Part shown: piece after piece, positions 22,761-34,237 of the stretch
Position numbering within the stretch: position 1 is the stretch's first letter
Layout of the letters: every line of letters starts with the position of its first letter
Assembly: GCA_032718475.1 (NCBI GenBank)
Contig: JAUCBJ010005790.1
Span: 1 to 60,328 of the forward strand
Source: Nemertoderma westbladi
Lineage: Eukaryota; Xenacoelomorpha; Nemertodermatida; Nemertodermatidae
Direction: 5' to 3'
Length of the DNA: 60,328 nt
Notes under the pieces: generated by a model
Databases searched by the model: none
Seen by the model: the letters and a program-made list of their open reading frames with translations, nothing else
What the model was told of the DNA's origin: nothing
Made by a program: the position numbers and the translations under genes

Positions 22761-22939
22761 CAAGTACCTGAATAACGACACGGCACTGGTTCGAAATGGG
22801 TCATCCAATTTGGAAATTTTACAAACTCACCTATAAAATATATAATATATAATACATATATATTATATATATATACATCATATATTATAAATTAATTTGC
22901 AAAAACTCTTATAAAGTACCTATAAATGATTTATATTGT

Positions 22940-24125
22940 ATATAAAAAAAATTGGTGACCCATATCGAACCAGTGCCGAGATTTATGAAAAATTTATGCT
23001 TCGAAATTTGGTATGATGATAGTTCGACAATTTTCCTTAATGCTGCCATGGCAGAGCCGGATTTTTCAATTTATGAGCCATTTCGATACAACAAGCCGTT
23101 AAAAACTGACTATTTCACAATATTTATCCACCTCCGTTGGATTTATTTTCAATATATTGAATGTTGTAATCTAGATATCATTAGAACCGCCATCATCTGC
23201 AGATTCCAAATCTGGAAACCGTTTTAAATTTCACAAATAATTGCCAAAGATATCAAAATACTAAGGTTTAAATTTTTAGTCGTGAATTGCAATAATTCAA
23301 ATGTTTTATTTACTCAATTCTAGTATATTAATTACGAGAAATGTAGAAACAAGAATGAGAGTTTTAAAAGCTCAACATTAATATTCTAGAATAAAGATAA
23401 AAAAACATATAAACAAAGATAAAAAACACTGGGCTGTGTTTTGGGCACACCCCCAACGAAATTTTTATATTGTTTTTGTTTGTTTGTTTTTGTTATAAAA
23501 TATTGAAAATATTAGAGTCATCAAAATAATGAAATATCAAATGGGTTGTGGTGTTTAGTGCATTTGGTGAAGGGTTTACGGTGGTGGTCGTTCCCACAAA
23601 TTGAGTAATGCGCGTTTCCACCCCAAATGAAGTCAATAAAATAACTAAAACTAACTAGCTTTAAAAAAAAATGTTCTAGAACATATTGTTTTCATTTTTT
23701 TTATATTAATATTGTTCTAGAACAAATAATTGTTGTTCTAGAACAGTTAAAATAAATTAGCATTGGAACTACTGTAAACAAAAAAATATGAACTCAAAAA
23801 CATTAGAATTATAGCGATTTAAATCTCAAAATTTACGCCTTAGTAGTATTTTGAAATCTTTGGCAATGTTAGGTGAAATTTAAAACGGTTTTCAGATTAG
23901 GAATCTGCAGATGATGGCGGTTCTAATGATATCTAGATTTCATTCAAAAGATGAAAAATAAAGCCAACGGAGATGGCTAAATATTGCGAAATAGACGATT
24001 TTTAACGGCTTGTTGTATCGAAATAGCTCATAAATTGAAAAATCCGGCCAGGCCAGCAGTAAGAAAAGTTGTCGATCTATCATCTTTCCAAATTTCGTAG
24101 CATATGGTTGAAATTTGAAAAAAAT
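22940..24125. mobile_element. Foldback element with about 280-bp arms
   Basis: Sequence at 22960-23260 (GAGCCATTTCGATACAACAA, GAACCGCCATCATCTGCAGA, AACCGTTTTAAATTTCAC) returns as its complement at 23860-24120. The 600-bp middle holds several TTCTAGAACA motifs. The arms have diverged by scattered substitutions. No frame of note. Confidence 0.7.
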
Positions 24126-24271
24126 AGAGTGGGGCTCCGGAATTGGAATCATACGGTAATAAAACGATCAACGATCTAGAACATTTTTCTGTTAATTTCG
24201 CATTATTTATTCTAGATCAGTAATCACGATGGTAATTATTAATAAATAGGATTAGGTTAGGGTAGGTTTGG

Positions 24272-24655
24272 AGGGTGTTTAAACGCTGACGCCACCTCTT
24301 ACGCCCAGACCAACCGCTCGACTGAGTCCCTACTGGAGCAGAGGTGCCGGTTAAAGAAGCTGCATTACCGGACCGTCTGCGAGGACAGGAGGATGGCGTT
24401 CACCCCTCTGGTCGGCACCACTGATGGTGTATGGTGCGTTGAGGCCCAGATCTTAATCCGGTGTGAGAGATGGTATGAGAGAGAGAGGGGCCTCGCGTGC
24501 GTTCTGGGGGGTGTTCGCCGGCGGCTGCAGCTCGCGCTCCTCCCGTCCAACTCCCTCTGTCCCCGAGGGGGACGTCGGTCTTGGCGGGCTCTGGGATTTG
24601 GTGACGGGGCGGGACTGCGCGGTGTTGGGCTGGCAGACGAATTTAAAATTTTTTT
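24272..24655 (+). mobile_element. Non-LTR retrotransposon fragment, C-terminal coding end
   Basis: GC-rich island in AT-rich surroundings. The plus-strand frame reads ADATSYAQTNRSTESLLEQ, RCRLKKLHYRTVCEDRRMAF and TPLVGTTDGVWCVEAQ, then degenerates. The pattern of a basic helix followed by FTPLV..TDG..G.EA resembles the tail found after the RT domain in several invertebrate retroelements (FTPFV..VDG..G.EA), which is family knowledge and not a database result. No catalytic domain is present. The flanking segments at about 24160-24250 and 24760-24825 recur at 30740-30835 and 31685-31790 around a different insertion. Confidence 0.6.
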
Positions 24656-24882
24656 ATTGTTTCAATTTGTCATTGTGCTAGTTCCTTGTTAAATTTTAAA
24701 TATTGCTTTTGTTTTGTTTTGTAAATATCTTAATTTTGTTGCTTATAATGAATTATACTGTAATTATAGAAGATTTAGCATTAAAATGTTTAGTTGTAGG
24801 ATATTTTGAAGTAGCTAGTTTAATCAAATTTTTGGTAAGATTATTTGATAAACGTTCTGGAATATCAATATCACCTTCAATA

Positions 24883-27800
24883 ACACAGGCCCAAACTCAC
24901 AAAAAGTGGCCAAAAACGTTTCCCACACGATTCGACTTAATTTTAGAATGAAATTTTTTTTGGAACCTAGTAAAGTTATATATATTTTTGAAGATAATTT
25001 TATGGTCCAACAGATGCACAAAATATCATACTGCCACTCCGACTTTGAAAGATTTTACAGACCTTTTAGAACTAAAAAATGCAGGTTTTTCAATTGTCCA
25101 AAAAAGTTCATTGCATTGTGGGGGATGTATTTTGACATCTACTGGGTGTATTTCAACAAGTTATAGCTCATTTTAAAGCTAAATAATAGAGGAATGCAAT
25201 GGAATAACTCCCAAATTGTTTTATTGATATCATATTTAAATAAAACAATAGATAATATACCCCTATTTTTGACAATTACTTGTCCCAAACGGTAACAACT
25301 GAATTCACCAAAAGGATTTTATTGGGATTCTATAAACTAAATTCTTATTTGAAAGGAAAATCTTCAAGAAGTGGAATGTTCCAGATTTTACGAAAAAATA
25401 CTAAACACAACCAGAGATATGGCTGGTTTTATACGTGCGAGTCGATTATGTCAATTAGGATTGTCCCATGTGTAACACCAAGTGCACTGCTTTACCATGC
25501 TCTAGAATCAGTTCTAACAAACTTGATATGAAGATTCAAATATCAGAAGATAGCCAAGTTCTTGGTCTTTTGCGTGAGTAATCATTTGTGGCAACAATTG
25601 ACTATGGAATAGACTTTAGTTGCTTTTACATTTATCAGCATGAGCTTTGTCCCACCTGTAACAAAAGCCTGTAACACAAAAAATCGTTACAGGGCGGGAC
25701 GTCCCACATGTAACATGTAAATCGAATAATTTTGGGCTACAGAGTAAGACATGTCTCACCTGTAACACTTTAGTAGTGCAGACTTCATAATATTGATAAG
25801 ACTGTAGGTCATGCACACATAACAGCAGTATTAACTGTGAATTGGTACTTACCTACCTACAGTAGTACCGGTAACAGTATCAGTGCTGCCTCTTTATTGC
25901 GTTTGATTCGAAGTTATTGGATCTACAGATCTGCGCAGTGCATAGAGTTTACTATTGACTACTAAACAAACTAATCCTAACCAGAACCAGTTATAAGACA
26001 CTGATACAGACACTATGTGACTACGGTATAGAATAGAGACCACATTTCATTACTTATTAGACATCAGCTTGCCGTTCCGGTATCAAGATACTGATAATAA
26101 ATAAAAATAGGACTAATAATACTGATCTGTCTTATATGGAATGCGGTCCATCTTAGATCTATCTTCTGCGATTGGGAGAGGGTGATTGGGAGCTCCGTGA
26201 GGGGAGCAGTTAGAGGTGGGAGGGAAAAAAATAGAGGTGCAAGGGGTGCAGTTGGAGGTGTGAGGGGAAAAGGTAGAGGTGCAAGGGGAGCAGTTGGAGG
26301 TGCGAGGGGAAAAAGTAGATGTGGAAGGGGAGCAGTTGGAGGAGCGAGAGGAGTAGTTAGTGCGAGAGCAGTAGTTAGAGGTGCGAGAGGAGAATGGGAG
26401 GATCTGTGGAGGGTGTGGGAGTCAGGGTGAAAAGTACAGGAGGATCTGTGGAGGGTGTGGGAGACAGGGTGAAAAGAACAGGAGGATCTGTGAAGGGTGT
26501 GGGAGACAGGGTGATAAGTACAGGAGGATCTGTGGAGGGTGTGGGAGTCAGGGTGAAAAGTACAGGAGGATCTGTGGAGGGTGTGGGAGACAGGGTGAGA
26601 AGTACAGGAGGATCTGTGGAGGGTGTGGGAGACGGAGTGGGAAGTACAGGAGGATCTGTGGCGGGTGTAGGAGACGGAGTGGGAAGTACAGGATGATCTG
26701 TGTAGGGTATGGGAGACGGAGTGGGAGCTATGGGAGGATCTGTGGAGGGTGTGGGTGAGAAGTACAGGAGGATCTGTGGAGGGTGTGGGAGTCAGGGTGA
26801 AAAGTACAGGAGGATCTGTGGAGGGTGTGGGAGACGGAGTGGGAAGTACAGGAGGATCTGTGGCGGGTGTAGGAGACGGAGTGGGAAGTACAGGATGATC
26901 TGTGTAGGGTATGGGAGACGGAGTGGGAGCTATGGGAGGATCTGTGGAGGGTGTGGGAGACTCAATGGGAAGTACAGGAGGATCTGTGGAGGGTGTGGGA
27001 GACAGGGTGAGAAGTACAGGAGGGTCTGTGGAGCGTGTGGGAGACAGGGTGAGAAGTACAGGAGGATATGAGGTGAGTGTGGGAGACGGAGTGGGAAGTA
27101 CAGGATGATCTGGGGAGGGTGTGGGAGACAGGGTGAGAAGTACAGGAGGATCTGTGGAGGGTGTGGGAGACAGGGTGAGAAGTACAGGAGGATCTGTGGA
27201 GGGTGTGGGAGACAGGGTGAGAAGTACAGGAAGATCTGTGGAGGGTGTGGGGGGGGCAGAGTGAGAAGGACAGGAGGATCTGTGGAGGGTGTGGGAGACA
27301 GGGTGAGAAGTACAGGAGGATCTGTGGAGGGTGTGGGAGACAGGGTGATAAGTACAGGAGGATCTGTGGAGGGTGTGGGAGACAGGGTGAGAAGTACAGG
27401 AGGATCTGTGGAGGGTGTGGGAGACAGGGTGATAAGTACAGGAGGATCTGTGGAGGGTGTGGGAGACAGGGTGAGAAGTACAGGAGGATCTGTGGAGGGT
27501 GTGGGTGAGAAGTACAGGAGGATCTGTGTAGCGTGTGGGAGACAGGGTGAGAAGTACAGGAGGATATGTGGTGAGTGTGGGAGACGGAGTGGGAAGTACA
27601 GGATGATCTGGGGAGGGTTTGGGAGACAGGGTGAGAAGTACAGGAGGATCTGTGGAGGGTGTGGGTGAGAAGTACAGGAGGATCTGGGGAGGGTGTGGGA
27701 GACAGGATGAGAAGTACAGGAGGATCTGTGGAGGGTGTGGGAGACAGGGTGAGAAGTACAGGAGGATCTGTGGAGAGTGTGGGAGACAAGGTGAGAAGTA

Positions 27801-28931
27801 CAGGAGGATCTGTGGAGGGTGTGGGTGAGAAGTACAGGAGGATCTGGGGAGGGTGTGGGAGACAGGATGAGAAGTACAGGAGGATCTGTGGAGGGTGTGG
27901 GAGACAGGGTGATAAGTACAGGAGGATCTGTGGAGGGTGTGGGAGACAGGGTGAGAAGTACAGGAGGATCTGTGGAGGGTGTGGGTGAGAAGTACAGGAG
28001 GATCTGTGTAGCGTGTGGGAGACGGAGTGGGAAGTATAGGAGGATCTGTGGAGGGTGTGGGAGACAGGGTGAGAAGTACAGGAGGATCTGAGGAGGGTGG
28101 GGAAGTTGGAGTGGAAGGTACAGGTGGATCTGTGGAGGGTGGGGATGAAAGTGATAATGAACAATTTACAGGTTTTGAAGGAGTGGGGGGTATGGGAAGA
28201 TCCGTGGCGGCTATATAAGATAACGTTTGGAATACAGGAGAATCTATGGAGGGTGTAGAAGATGGAGTGGGGAGTACAGGAGGTTCTGTGGAGGGTGGAG
28301 ATGAAACTGATGAACAATTTATAGGTTTTGACTAACTGCTCAGCCATAGTGATATACAGTTATAATCTCAGTAATAAACTCGTCATACTTTTGTGAATTT
28401 TCATATAAATCGTCACTAAAGTACCTTAAGTGGTTAAAATGTTTTAATAAACTCTTTATGTTTATTTGATAAACTATAATATTTTATAATTTTTCCAGAA
28501 ATGGGGACCATAAAGATTTATTATGATTGATTTTATTTTCAAATAAGCTTTATTGGGGGGTGTTACTGGGATCAGGAATGGCTGCATAGCTCCCACTCAG
28601 AGACGAAATCTAGGTTAATTTAACATTTCAGTGTAATTACAACTGGTGTTACATGGTGGGACAAATTGTTACAGGCATCGGAAATCACCATTCAAGGGCT
28701 CTGATTGGCTGATATCGGGCGTTACATTGTGGGACAAGTGTTACAGGAATGGACATCTGTTTTTCTCAATTATTTGTTACCATGAGGTCGGGGCTATTGG
28801 GAAATTACCACCATTGAATTCAGTGCATCAAGAGCTTTCTGATGATATATAATATTACATACTTTGGGAAACTTTTTTTTACAAAAAAAATAATTTTTTT
28901 GGCCACTTTTTGTGATTTTAAGCCCACAGTG
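24883..28931. mobile_element. About 4-kb inverted-repeat element carrying a large minisatellite
   Basis: Left end CACAGGCCCAAACTCACAAA and right end, complemented, CACTGTGGGCTTAAAATCAC are followed on both sides by AAAAAGTGGCCAAAAA and GTTTCCC, so these look like diverged terminal inverted repeats. Inside, segments with TGTAACA and GTGGGACAA occur near 25640-25770 and again, inverted, near 28645-28750. The 42-bp minisatellite occupies the right half. No transposase frame is visible. The target duplication is not clear. Confidence 0.5.
26195..28195. repeat. 42-bp G-rich minisatellite
   Basis: About 43 copies of a 42-bp unit containing GTGTGGGAGACAGGGTGAGA and AGTACAGGAGGATCTGTGGA, preceded at 26195-26390 by a related unit (GGAGCAGTTGGAGGTGCGAG). 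Blocks of several units recur as higher-order repeats (for example 26540-26755 and 26755-26950). Since 42 is divisible by three, several frames on both strands stay open, including a 461-codon minus frame; none of these has a protein signature. Confidence 0.93.
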
Positions 28932-29267
28932 TAGCTAATTAATAGTAGCTAGTATTATTTAATTACAAAATGGTGCAGAATTGACATCAAATTTGAGATA
29001 ACTTTGTTATTTCTAATTCAAAAGGGAATATTTTAAAGAAAGATTAAATAGAAGCTATAATACTGGTGTGCTAAATGTACCTTTAACTTCCAATAATTGT
29101 ATTTAATATATTCATAATTAATATTATTATATTCTAAATGTGGGTTGATTTTGGGGAAAAAGTCGTATTTGTCCGCATTTTTGTGGAGAAAAAGTGAATT
29201 TTTAAAAGAAAACAATATCTTCTACAAAAAGAAATCATTTTTTGTCCTCCTTTTAATCCGCATTTCC

Positions 29268-30562
29268 TAGGGATGCGACAGAGCTAAAATTTCATCCGGA
29301 GCCGGAGCCCGGAGGTTTCTCCGGGTTACAATATGAGCTCCGGCCGGAGACGGAGCCGGAGCCGGAGTTTGGTGAGTGATAATTCAAGGGTATTTTTATA
29401 GTAGACATAGACAGATATGCGTCCATGAAACAGGGGGGGGGGGGGGGGGGGGATTTGATGCAAATTCTTACTCAATTATCAATTAAGGGAAATGAGCAGT
29501 TTGCAGTCGCATGCTATTCTATTCTAATCAAAACAATAAACTATATTCAATAGAACAGGTTACAATTTTATTTTTGGGAGTAATCAGCAGATATTTTCGT
29601 CGATTTTCTCCTGGAGAGGAATGCATTTTGATTGCGTCCAAAGACTCCCTTATCTCATCTGGTGTTCAATGGGCTAAAATATACTGTAATGTTTTAGACT
29701 TTTCAGTTCACACTCATTACGCAAACTCTGTTATTTTTATATTTCTTACGACTAGACTATCAGTAACTTCGGTTTGTTGTCAAATTATCATCGACACTAT
29801 TTTATGACATTGTGTAATTAATTTCCAGGAGTTGGTGCAGTATTCAATATATTGTCATTGATAAACGTTTAAACATGTACCACCTACCTTACAGTACGTA
29901 CGTAGGCTGGCATAAACCGGATATCTAAAATAATATATCACAACTGTTTAGAGGGTCCTAGGGCTCTATAAACATTATTGAATCACGAACTGAAATACAA
30001 TCTCCGCACACAAATATTGTATAACTATTAAAATTATTATTACATAAATTTAATAAACATAAAGTTCTATAATATGAATTAGTTCTAGAATTATAAGTAT
30101 TTAAACTGATTATTTTATACAAATGAATGAACAGTACCAGCCTGTTGGGGATGGGGGGGGGGGGGGGGGGGGGGTCGGTGGAATGGGGGTTCTGGACTGA
30201 CGAACGAAACGATAGTACATGACGTATTTAAGATTTTTTAATTAGGGAAGAATATTAATTGAATTAACTGAATCATTTCAATGTTTTTGTTCAAACATTT
30301 AAACAATTTCACAAAGGGGGTGGGAGGTTATCAGGAAACTTAAAAAAACAAGCTGTAAATTACTTAATGGGTTATTTTGTTAATTACTATGATAATTACA
30401 TTATTCATACATCAGAAAAACTTATTATTTTAATTCGAATTTAAACAATATAAGCTCCGGATTGTCTCCGGGTTAATTTGCCCGGAGCCGGAACCAGAGC
30501 CGGAACTAGAAAATTGGCCCAGAGCTCCGGATTTCCGGAGCCGGAGCTCTGTCGCATCCCTA
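29268..30562. mobile_element. hAT-type element, copy 2, inverted relative to copy 1
   Basis: Same termini (TAGGGATGCGACAGAGCT) and a largely identical interior to 5584-7742, in reverse orientation and 1295 bp long. The poly-C runs of copy 1 appear as poly-G at 29433-29452 and 30152-30174. Flanks are GCATTTCC on the left and GCGCCCATTTCC on the right, which fit an 8-bp duplication disturbed by four extra bases (inference). It shows the element before the SINE-bearing insertion. Confidence 0.8.
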
Positions 30563-30855
30563 GCGCCCATTTCCTCAAAATAGTAGAATGTGCATCGAAA
30601 ATGCGGAAAAAAAGTACTTTCTTTTTGTAAAATAAATAGTTATTGTATTAAAGGAGATGAGGTATAATTATATAATAAATTATAATATAATTTTCTTTTA
30701 AAAATTCACTTTTATATCCGAAAAGATGGGGACAAAAAAGTGATTATCCAATCAACGATCTGAAGATTATTCCGTTGATTTCGCATTATTTATTCTAGAT
30801 CAGTAATCAGTAAAGGTAATTATTAAAACCGTTAAAAAAAATTATATATTATTAT

Positions 30856-31673
30856 AACTGGTGACGATTTTTCTAAAACGCATCTCCACTTGGTGAATAC
30901 TCATATATGAGTTACAGTAAAACCGTTCTGACTTGGTTTCAACTCACATATGAGTTTCAGCTATACTATTGTTTATCAGCTGCCAGGAAGGCAGTATTGA
31001 CTTTTCTGTCAAAGTCAACAGGCTCATTGTATTGGGCAGTTGTTGATGAGCTTTAGAACAGTTCAATCGACTCCAGACAATCAGTATATTATGCTAAACA
31101 ATACGGTAGTATAGTGTGGGAAAATTTAAACTAATGTCCGTTTCATTGTCACAGAAACAAACTTTAAGCACCAGGTTGAAGGCCATTTTCTCCTCTTTCA
31201 GATGATATTAACGGCGGCTGAAGTTGATAATTACGCAGTTTATCGCTAATTTACTATTTCGCAGCTATTTTTTAAAATAATTAGTCTTATTAGATAAAAA
31301 AAAATTTCAACACTTAGATTTTTACATTCATAGAATGTTACGAATAATTTTCAAGCCATTCTTTTTATGAATTCCAAACTGACATAATTCCACATTCAAT
31401 TCTTCAATTTACATAAATTTTTTTGAGCTTTATAAAAAAAACTCTCACCAAGGAGGAATAGCAAAAAAATATAATCTCTACCAAGTCCAGACGTTGGCTC
31501 ATAAACTCATGAGTTTTCACCAAGTCAACTAATTCTTCTTAAAAAAGGATCCACCATAAGAGGGAAGAATAGCCTTGAGAGAACTCAATTAGTTCTAACC
31601 AAGTACTACCATTAGAAAAATTCCCACCAAGTTGAATTGGCACCCCCCAAACTCATATGAGTTTTCACCAGTT
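30856..31673. mobile_element. Inverted-repeat element, copy 2 (short)
   Basis: Starts AACTGGTGA and ends TCACCAGTT, with subterminal ATATGAGTT and AACTCATATGAG. It is the reverse-orientation relative of 5572-9454 with about half of the interior deleted. No coding capacity. Confidence 0.7.
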
Positions 31674-32742
31674 TAAGGGTTAATATATTTAGCATTAAAA
31701 TATTTTAGTTGTAGCAAGGCAATCGTGATGCATCGTATTACGGTGGCCTTGGTTGTAGGATCTTCTGATCAAGTAGCTAGTTTAACCCTTTCCACACCCT
31801 ACCGTATACATTACTTTATGACGGAAATTGCGGGTATAAGTAAACCCGGGAAGCCAATTTTGAAAATCGGCTGTGATTGGCTGCTACATATTTGACGTCA
31901 CCACGCAGTGCTCTGATAATTTCTTATATTTTTTTCTTTAATTTCATGATCATAAATTCAACAATTCATACAGTGATTGATTGCGAAATACTTAAATGGG
32001 TTTTTGTTAGATTGACTCGACTAAATTCAATCTCGGAGAATTAATATCTCATCTTGGCGAATTAACAATGTTTACTGTTAACAATGCTTACAAACTAGCT
32101 TCCGATATAATATCGCTTTGGATAACGCAATATCCCACACGTTATACAGGGGCCTTATGAGCACCTACAGACGAGCAAAGGAAACGTACACAATCCCTTC
32201 TATGTGGTCAATACTAACATGTGAATATGACAAACGTGCAATCCTGACAGGATTCCAAACTGGCATTAACTCACTCAACAATAACGTAATTTGTGCTAAT
32301 TTCGTAAATAATTGCTATGATCTACATGGAGTAACATTTACAACTAAACATAATAGAATATTACAATTTTATGGATTTTAAGTTTGTTCCTTTACTGCAT
32401 ACTCTCAATTGGTGTTAATTCGAACCGTACGGTACACAACCTTATACTGTCACAATAACTATTTGTATTAATGTTTATTATAACGTGTCGTCCCTGTGTT
32501 ATATTAACCATACCCAACATTGATTGCAATTTTAATTTAACCAAAACAATACAGGAAGCATAAAATAGGTTGCAGTTTTAATTAAATTGAGAGTAATCAG
32601 CTGTTATTTGCGTCGATTTTTCTATGCGGAGGGATACATTTTTGATTGCGTCCTTTTGATTGCGTCCATACCTGACCTTCAGCTTCAACGAATATAAATA
32701 ACAATTTAATAAGAAAGGTTACAAACTATTTATGTAACTCAC

Positions 32743-32989
32743 CAAGCCAGCGAGAATAAACACCATATCGAGAATTCTCCCGATCGTGGTCTTCGGAGCG
32801 ATATCGCCATAGCCAACCGTAGACATGGTAACCATGAGCATGTAGACGCAATCGAAGTAGCTGAGTTGTTGAGGGTTGCTGAAGTTGTACCAAGGGTCGC
32901 CTGAATTCTCCACCAGGTGTATCAGACCGGACACGGTTAGCCATAGACTTAGGAGTAAGCTGACTAGCTGAACCAGTTTAATCGAGTTA
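32743..32989 (-). CDS. KCNMA1: BK channel exon: S5, pore loop, S6
   Basis: 247 nt, one base plus 82 codons. S5 begins [18 protein letters not shown]. The turret carries [13 protein letters not shown], a Slo1 signature, and the pore helix and filter read [11 protein letters not shown], the K+ selectivity filter with the Slo1-type context. S6 begins [17 protein letters not shown]. It stops after a complete codon at a GTGAGT donor and continues in frame as [10 protein letters not shown] in the exon at 15601-15692, across a 17-kb intron. The open frame runs on into the intron for a few codons, which should not be counted as protein. Confidence 0.97.
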
Positions 32990-33322
32990 CTGGGGGAACA
33001 ATAATTATAAACATAAACACTAGTTATACCGGTAGCGGGAATGATTAGATAAATAGATGCCGTAGATGTCGTTGGAGAGTTTTAGGGATTCGATGAAGGT
33101 GTTTTGTAGGTGAAGATGAAGTGATGCCCATATTCGGGCATAAAGCACCCCTCGTAATATCAATTAGTAGGTTTAATAACACAGAAATTAGGGCTCAGTA
33201 CAATATTGATTTAAATAACATATATTAAGATATTAAAACAGAATTATTCCGTCCAATCAAAGCCACGCCACACACTTAAGTCCCTGGTTTAATAATTGAC
33301 CCGTGACATTCATCTATCTGAC
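32990..33322. other. Short intron between pore and voltage-sensor exons
   Basis: About 330 bp with no repeat recognised. Both splice sites read clearly on the minus strand (donor GTCAGA, acceptor CCCCCAG). Confidence 0.7.
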
Positions 33323-33510
33323 CTTGTTTTTAGAATCCGAAGGAACTGCAAAAATTCAGGAATTTGAAGAATAGCGACGGCTCTGAAGAATCGTAACCCA
33401 ATGTACTGGCGTTTGAGGTAGATGCTGAGGAACACAGGTGGTATGGTACAGAAATCTACGATAGCAGTCACTTCCAACCAGAACCAAAGTTTGTCATTAG
33501 CAGCTAAAAA
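33323..33510 (-). CDS. KCNMA1: BK channel exon: end of S2, S3, S4 voltage sensor, S4-S5 linker
   Basis: 188 nt, 62 codons plus two bases. It opens with [14 protein letters not shown], nearly identical to Slo1 [15 protein letters not shown]3 contains [11 protein letters not shown] with the conserved Asp (D186 equivalent). S4 reads [16 protein letters not shown], against GLRFLRALRLIQFSEI in mammals. The first two arginines (R207 and R210 equivalents) are present, but the third (R213) is Ala, codon GCT at 33373-33375. R213 is the best established S4 gating charge in Slo1, so weaker voltage coupling would be expected (inference). The exon ends LKT plus AG at a GTCAGA donor; the next exon supplies T to make Ser. 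Confidence 0.95.
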
Positions 33511-33780
33511 CTAAAAATGGAAAACAATGACCGAGCGAGTTCGCACGAACTATTAGTAGATGTATCATTTACAAAGATTGTCCATAAAAATTACAATTAT
33601 TTATTTATTTTTTAGTTATCACAAAAAGTCAATAGTAGCACTGCACTATATCGGCAGTAGCAGGACTTAATATATCATCAGACCAATTGATAATAAAATG
33701 TGAAGCAAATTAATAGTGCCCACCCACAAACACATTTTGGGAAAAAACTGCACTCTATCTATATAATACTATATACTAAC

Positions 33781-33883
33781 TCTGAGCCCGAAATGTATAA
33801 GAAAACATGAGTTAATTATTAACTCCACTGTCAGTAAGGGATCGTCTAACGGATTGTCAGGTAAGCAGTATTCAATTGGTTTC
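33781..33883 (-). CDS. KCNMA1: BK channel exon: S1-S2 loop and S2
   Basis: 103 nt, beginning with one base that completes the codon left open by either S1 exon, then 34 codons. It contains KPIEYC (extracellular loop, matching NPIESC), an acidic loop, and S2 ending FLIHFGLR. The S2 acidic residue that is Asp153 in mammalian Slo1 is Glu here (TVEL); the conserved S2 Arg (R167 in FGLR) is kept. The acceptor is a T-rich tract ending TTTAG and the donor is GTTAGT. The exon was too short to stand out as an open frame and was found by working back from the missing S2. The phase fit on both sides and the motif order make it firm. Confidence 0.9.
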
Positions 33884-34237
33884 CTAAAAAAAATAAGCTA
33901 AGAGTAATTAATGAGTTAACCTTATTAAAAACTACAACTTACAGTGTATAATTTTAGCAATTTTATGTTTTACTATAACCAAACAACCCATCCTGTCACA
34001 TTATAATGAATAAGTGATTAATGATTAATATTGGCCTAAACCATAACTGACCATGAATACCTAATTAAATTGTTAAGAAAGATTGTCTATTAGATACATT
34101 GGAATGATTTGATTCAACATTGTATAACTCGAAGTTGTTCGAGGTCGCTCGACCTAGTAATTTAATTAGTAGTTGCTCTATAAGTATAAAATTAAAAGGT
34201 AGACTTACTATACAATGTTGGTCGGTTTCGGGTAGGT

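Noticed and set aside
26962-28347. 461-codon minus-strand frame, His/Ser/Pro/Leu-rich
   Set aside because: It is the translation of the 42-bp minisatellite, open because 42 is divisible by three; both strands show similar frames and there is no domain or splice context.
32118-32381. 87-codon plus-strand frame in the BK intron
   Set aside because: No recognisable motif, no splice or repeat context, and a length expected by chance in a window of this size.
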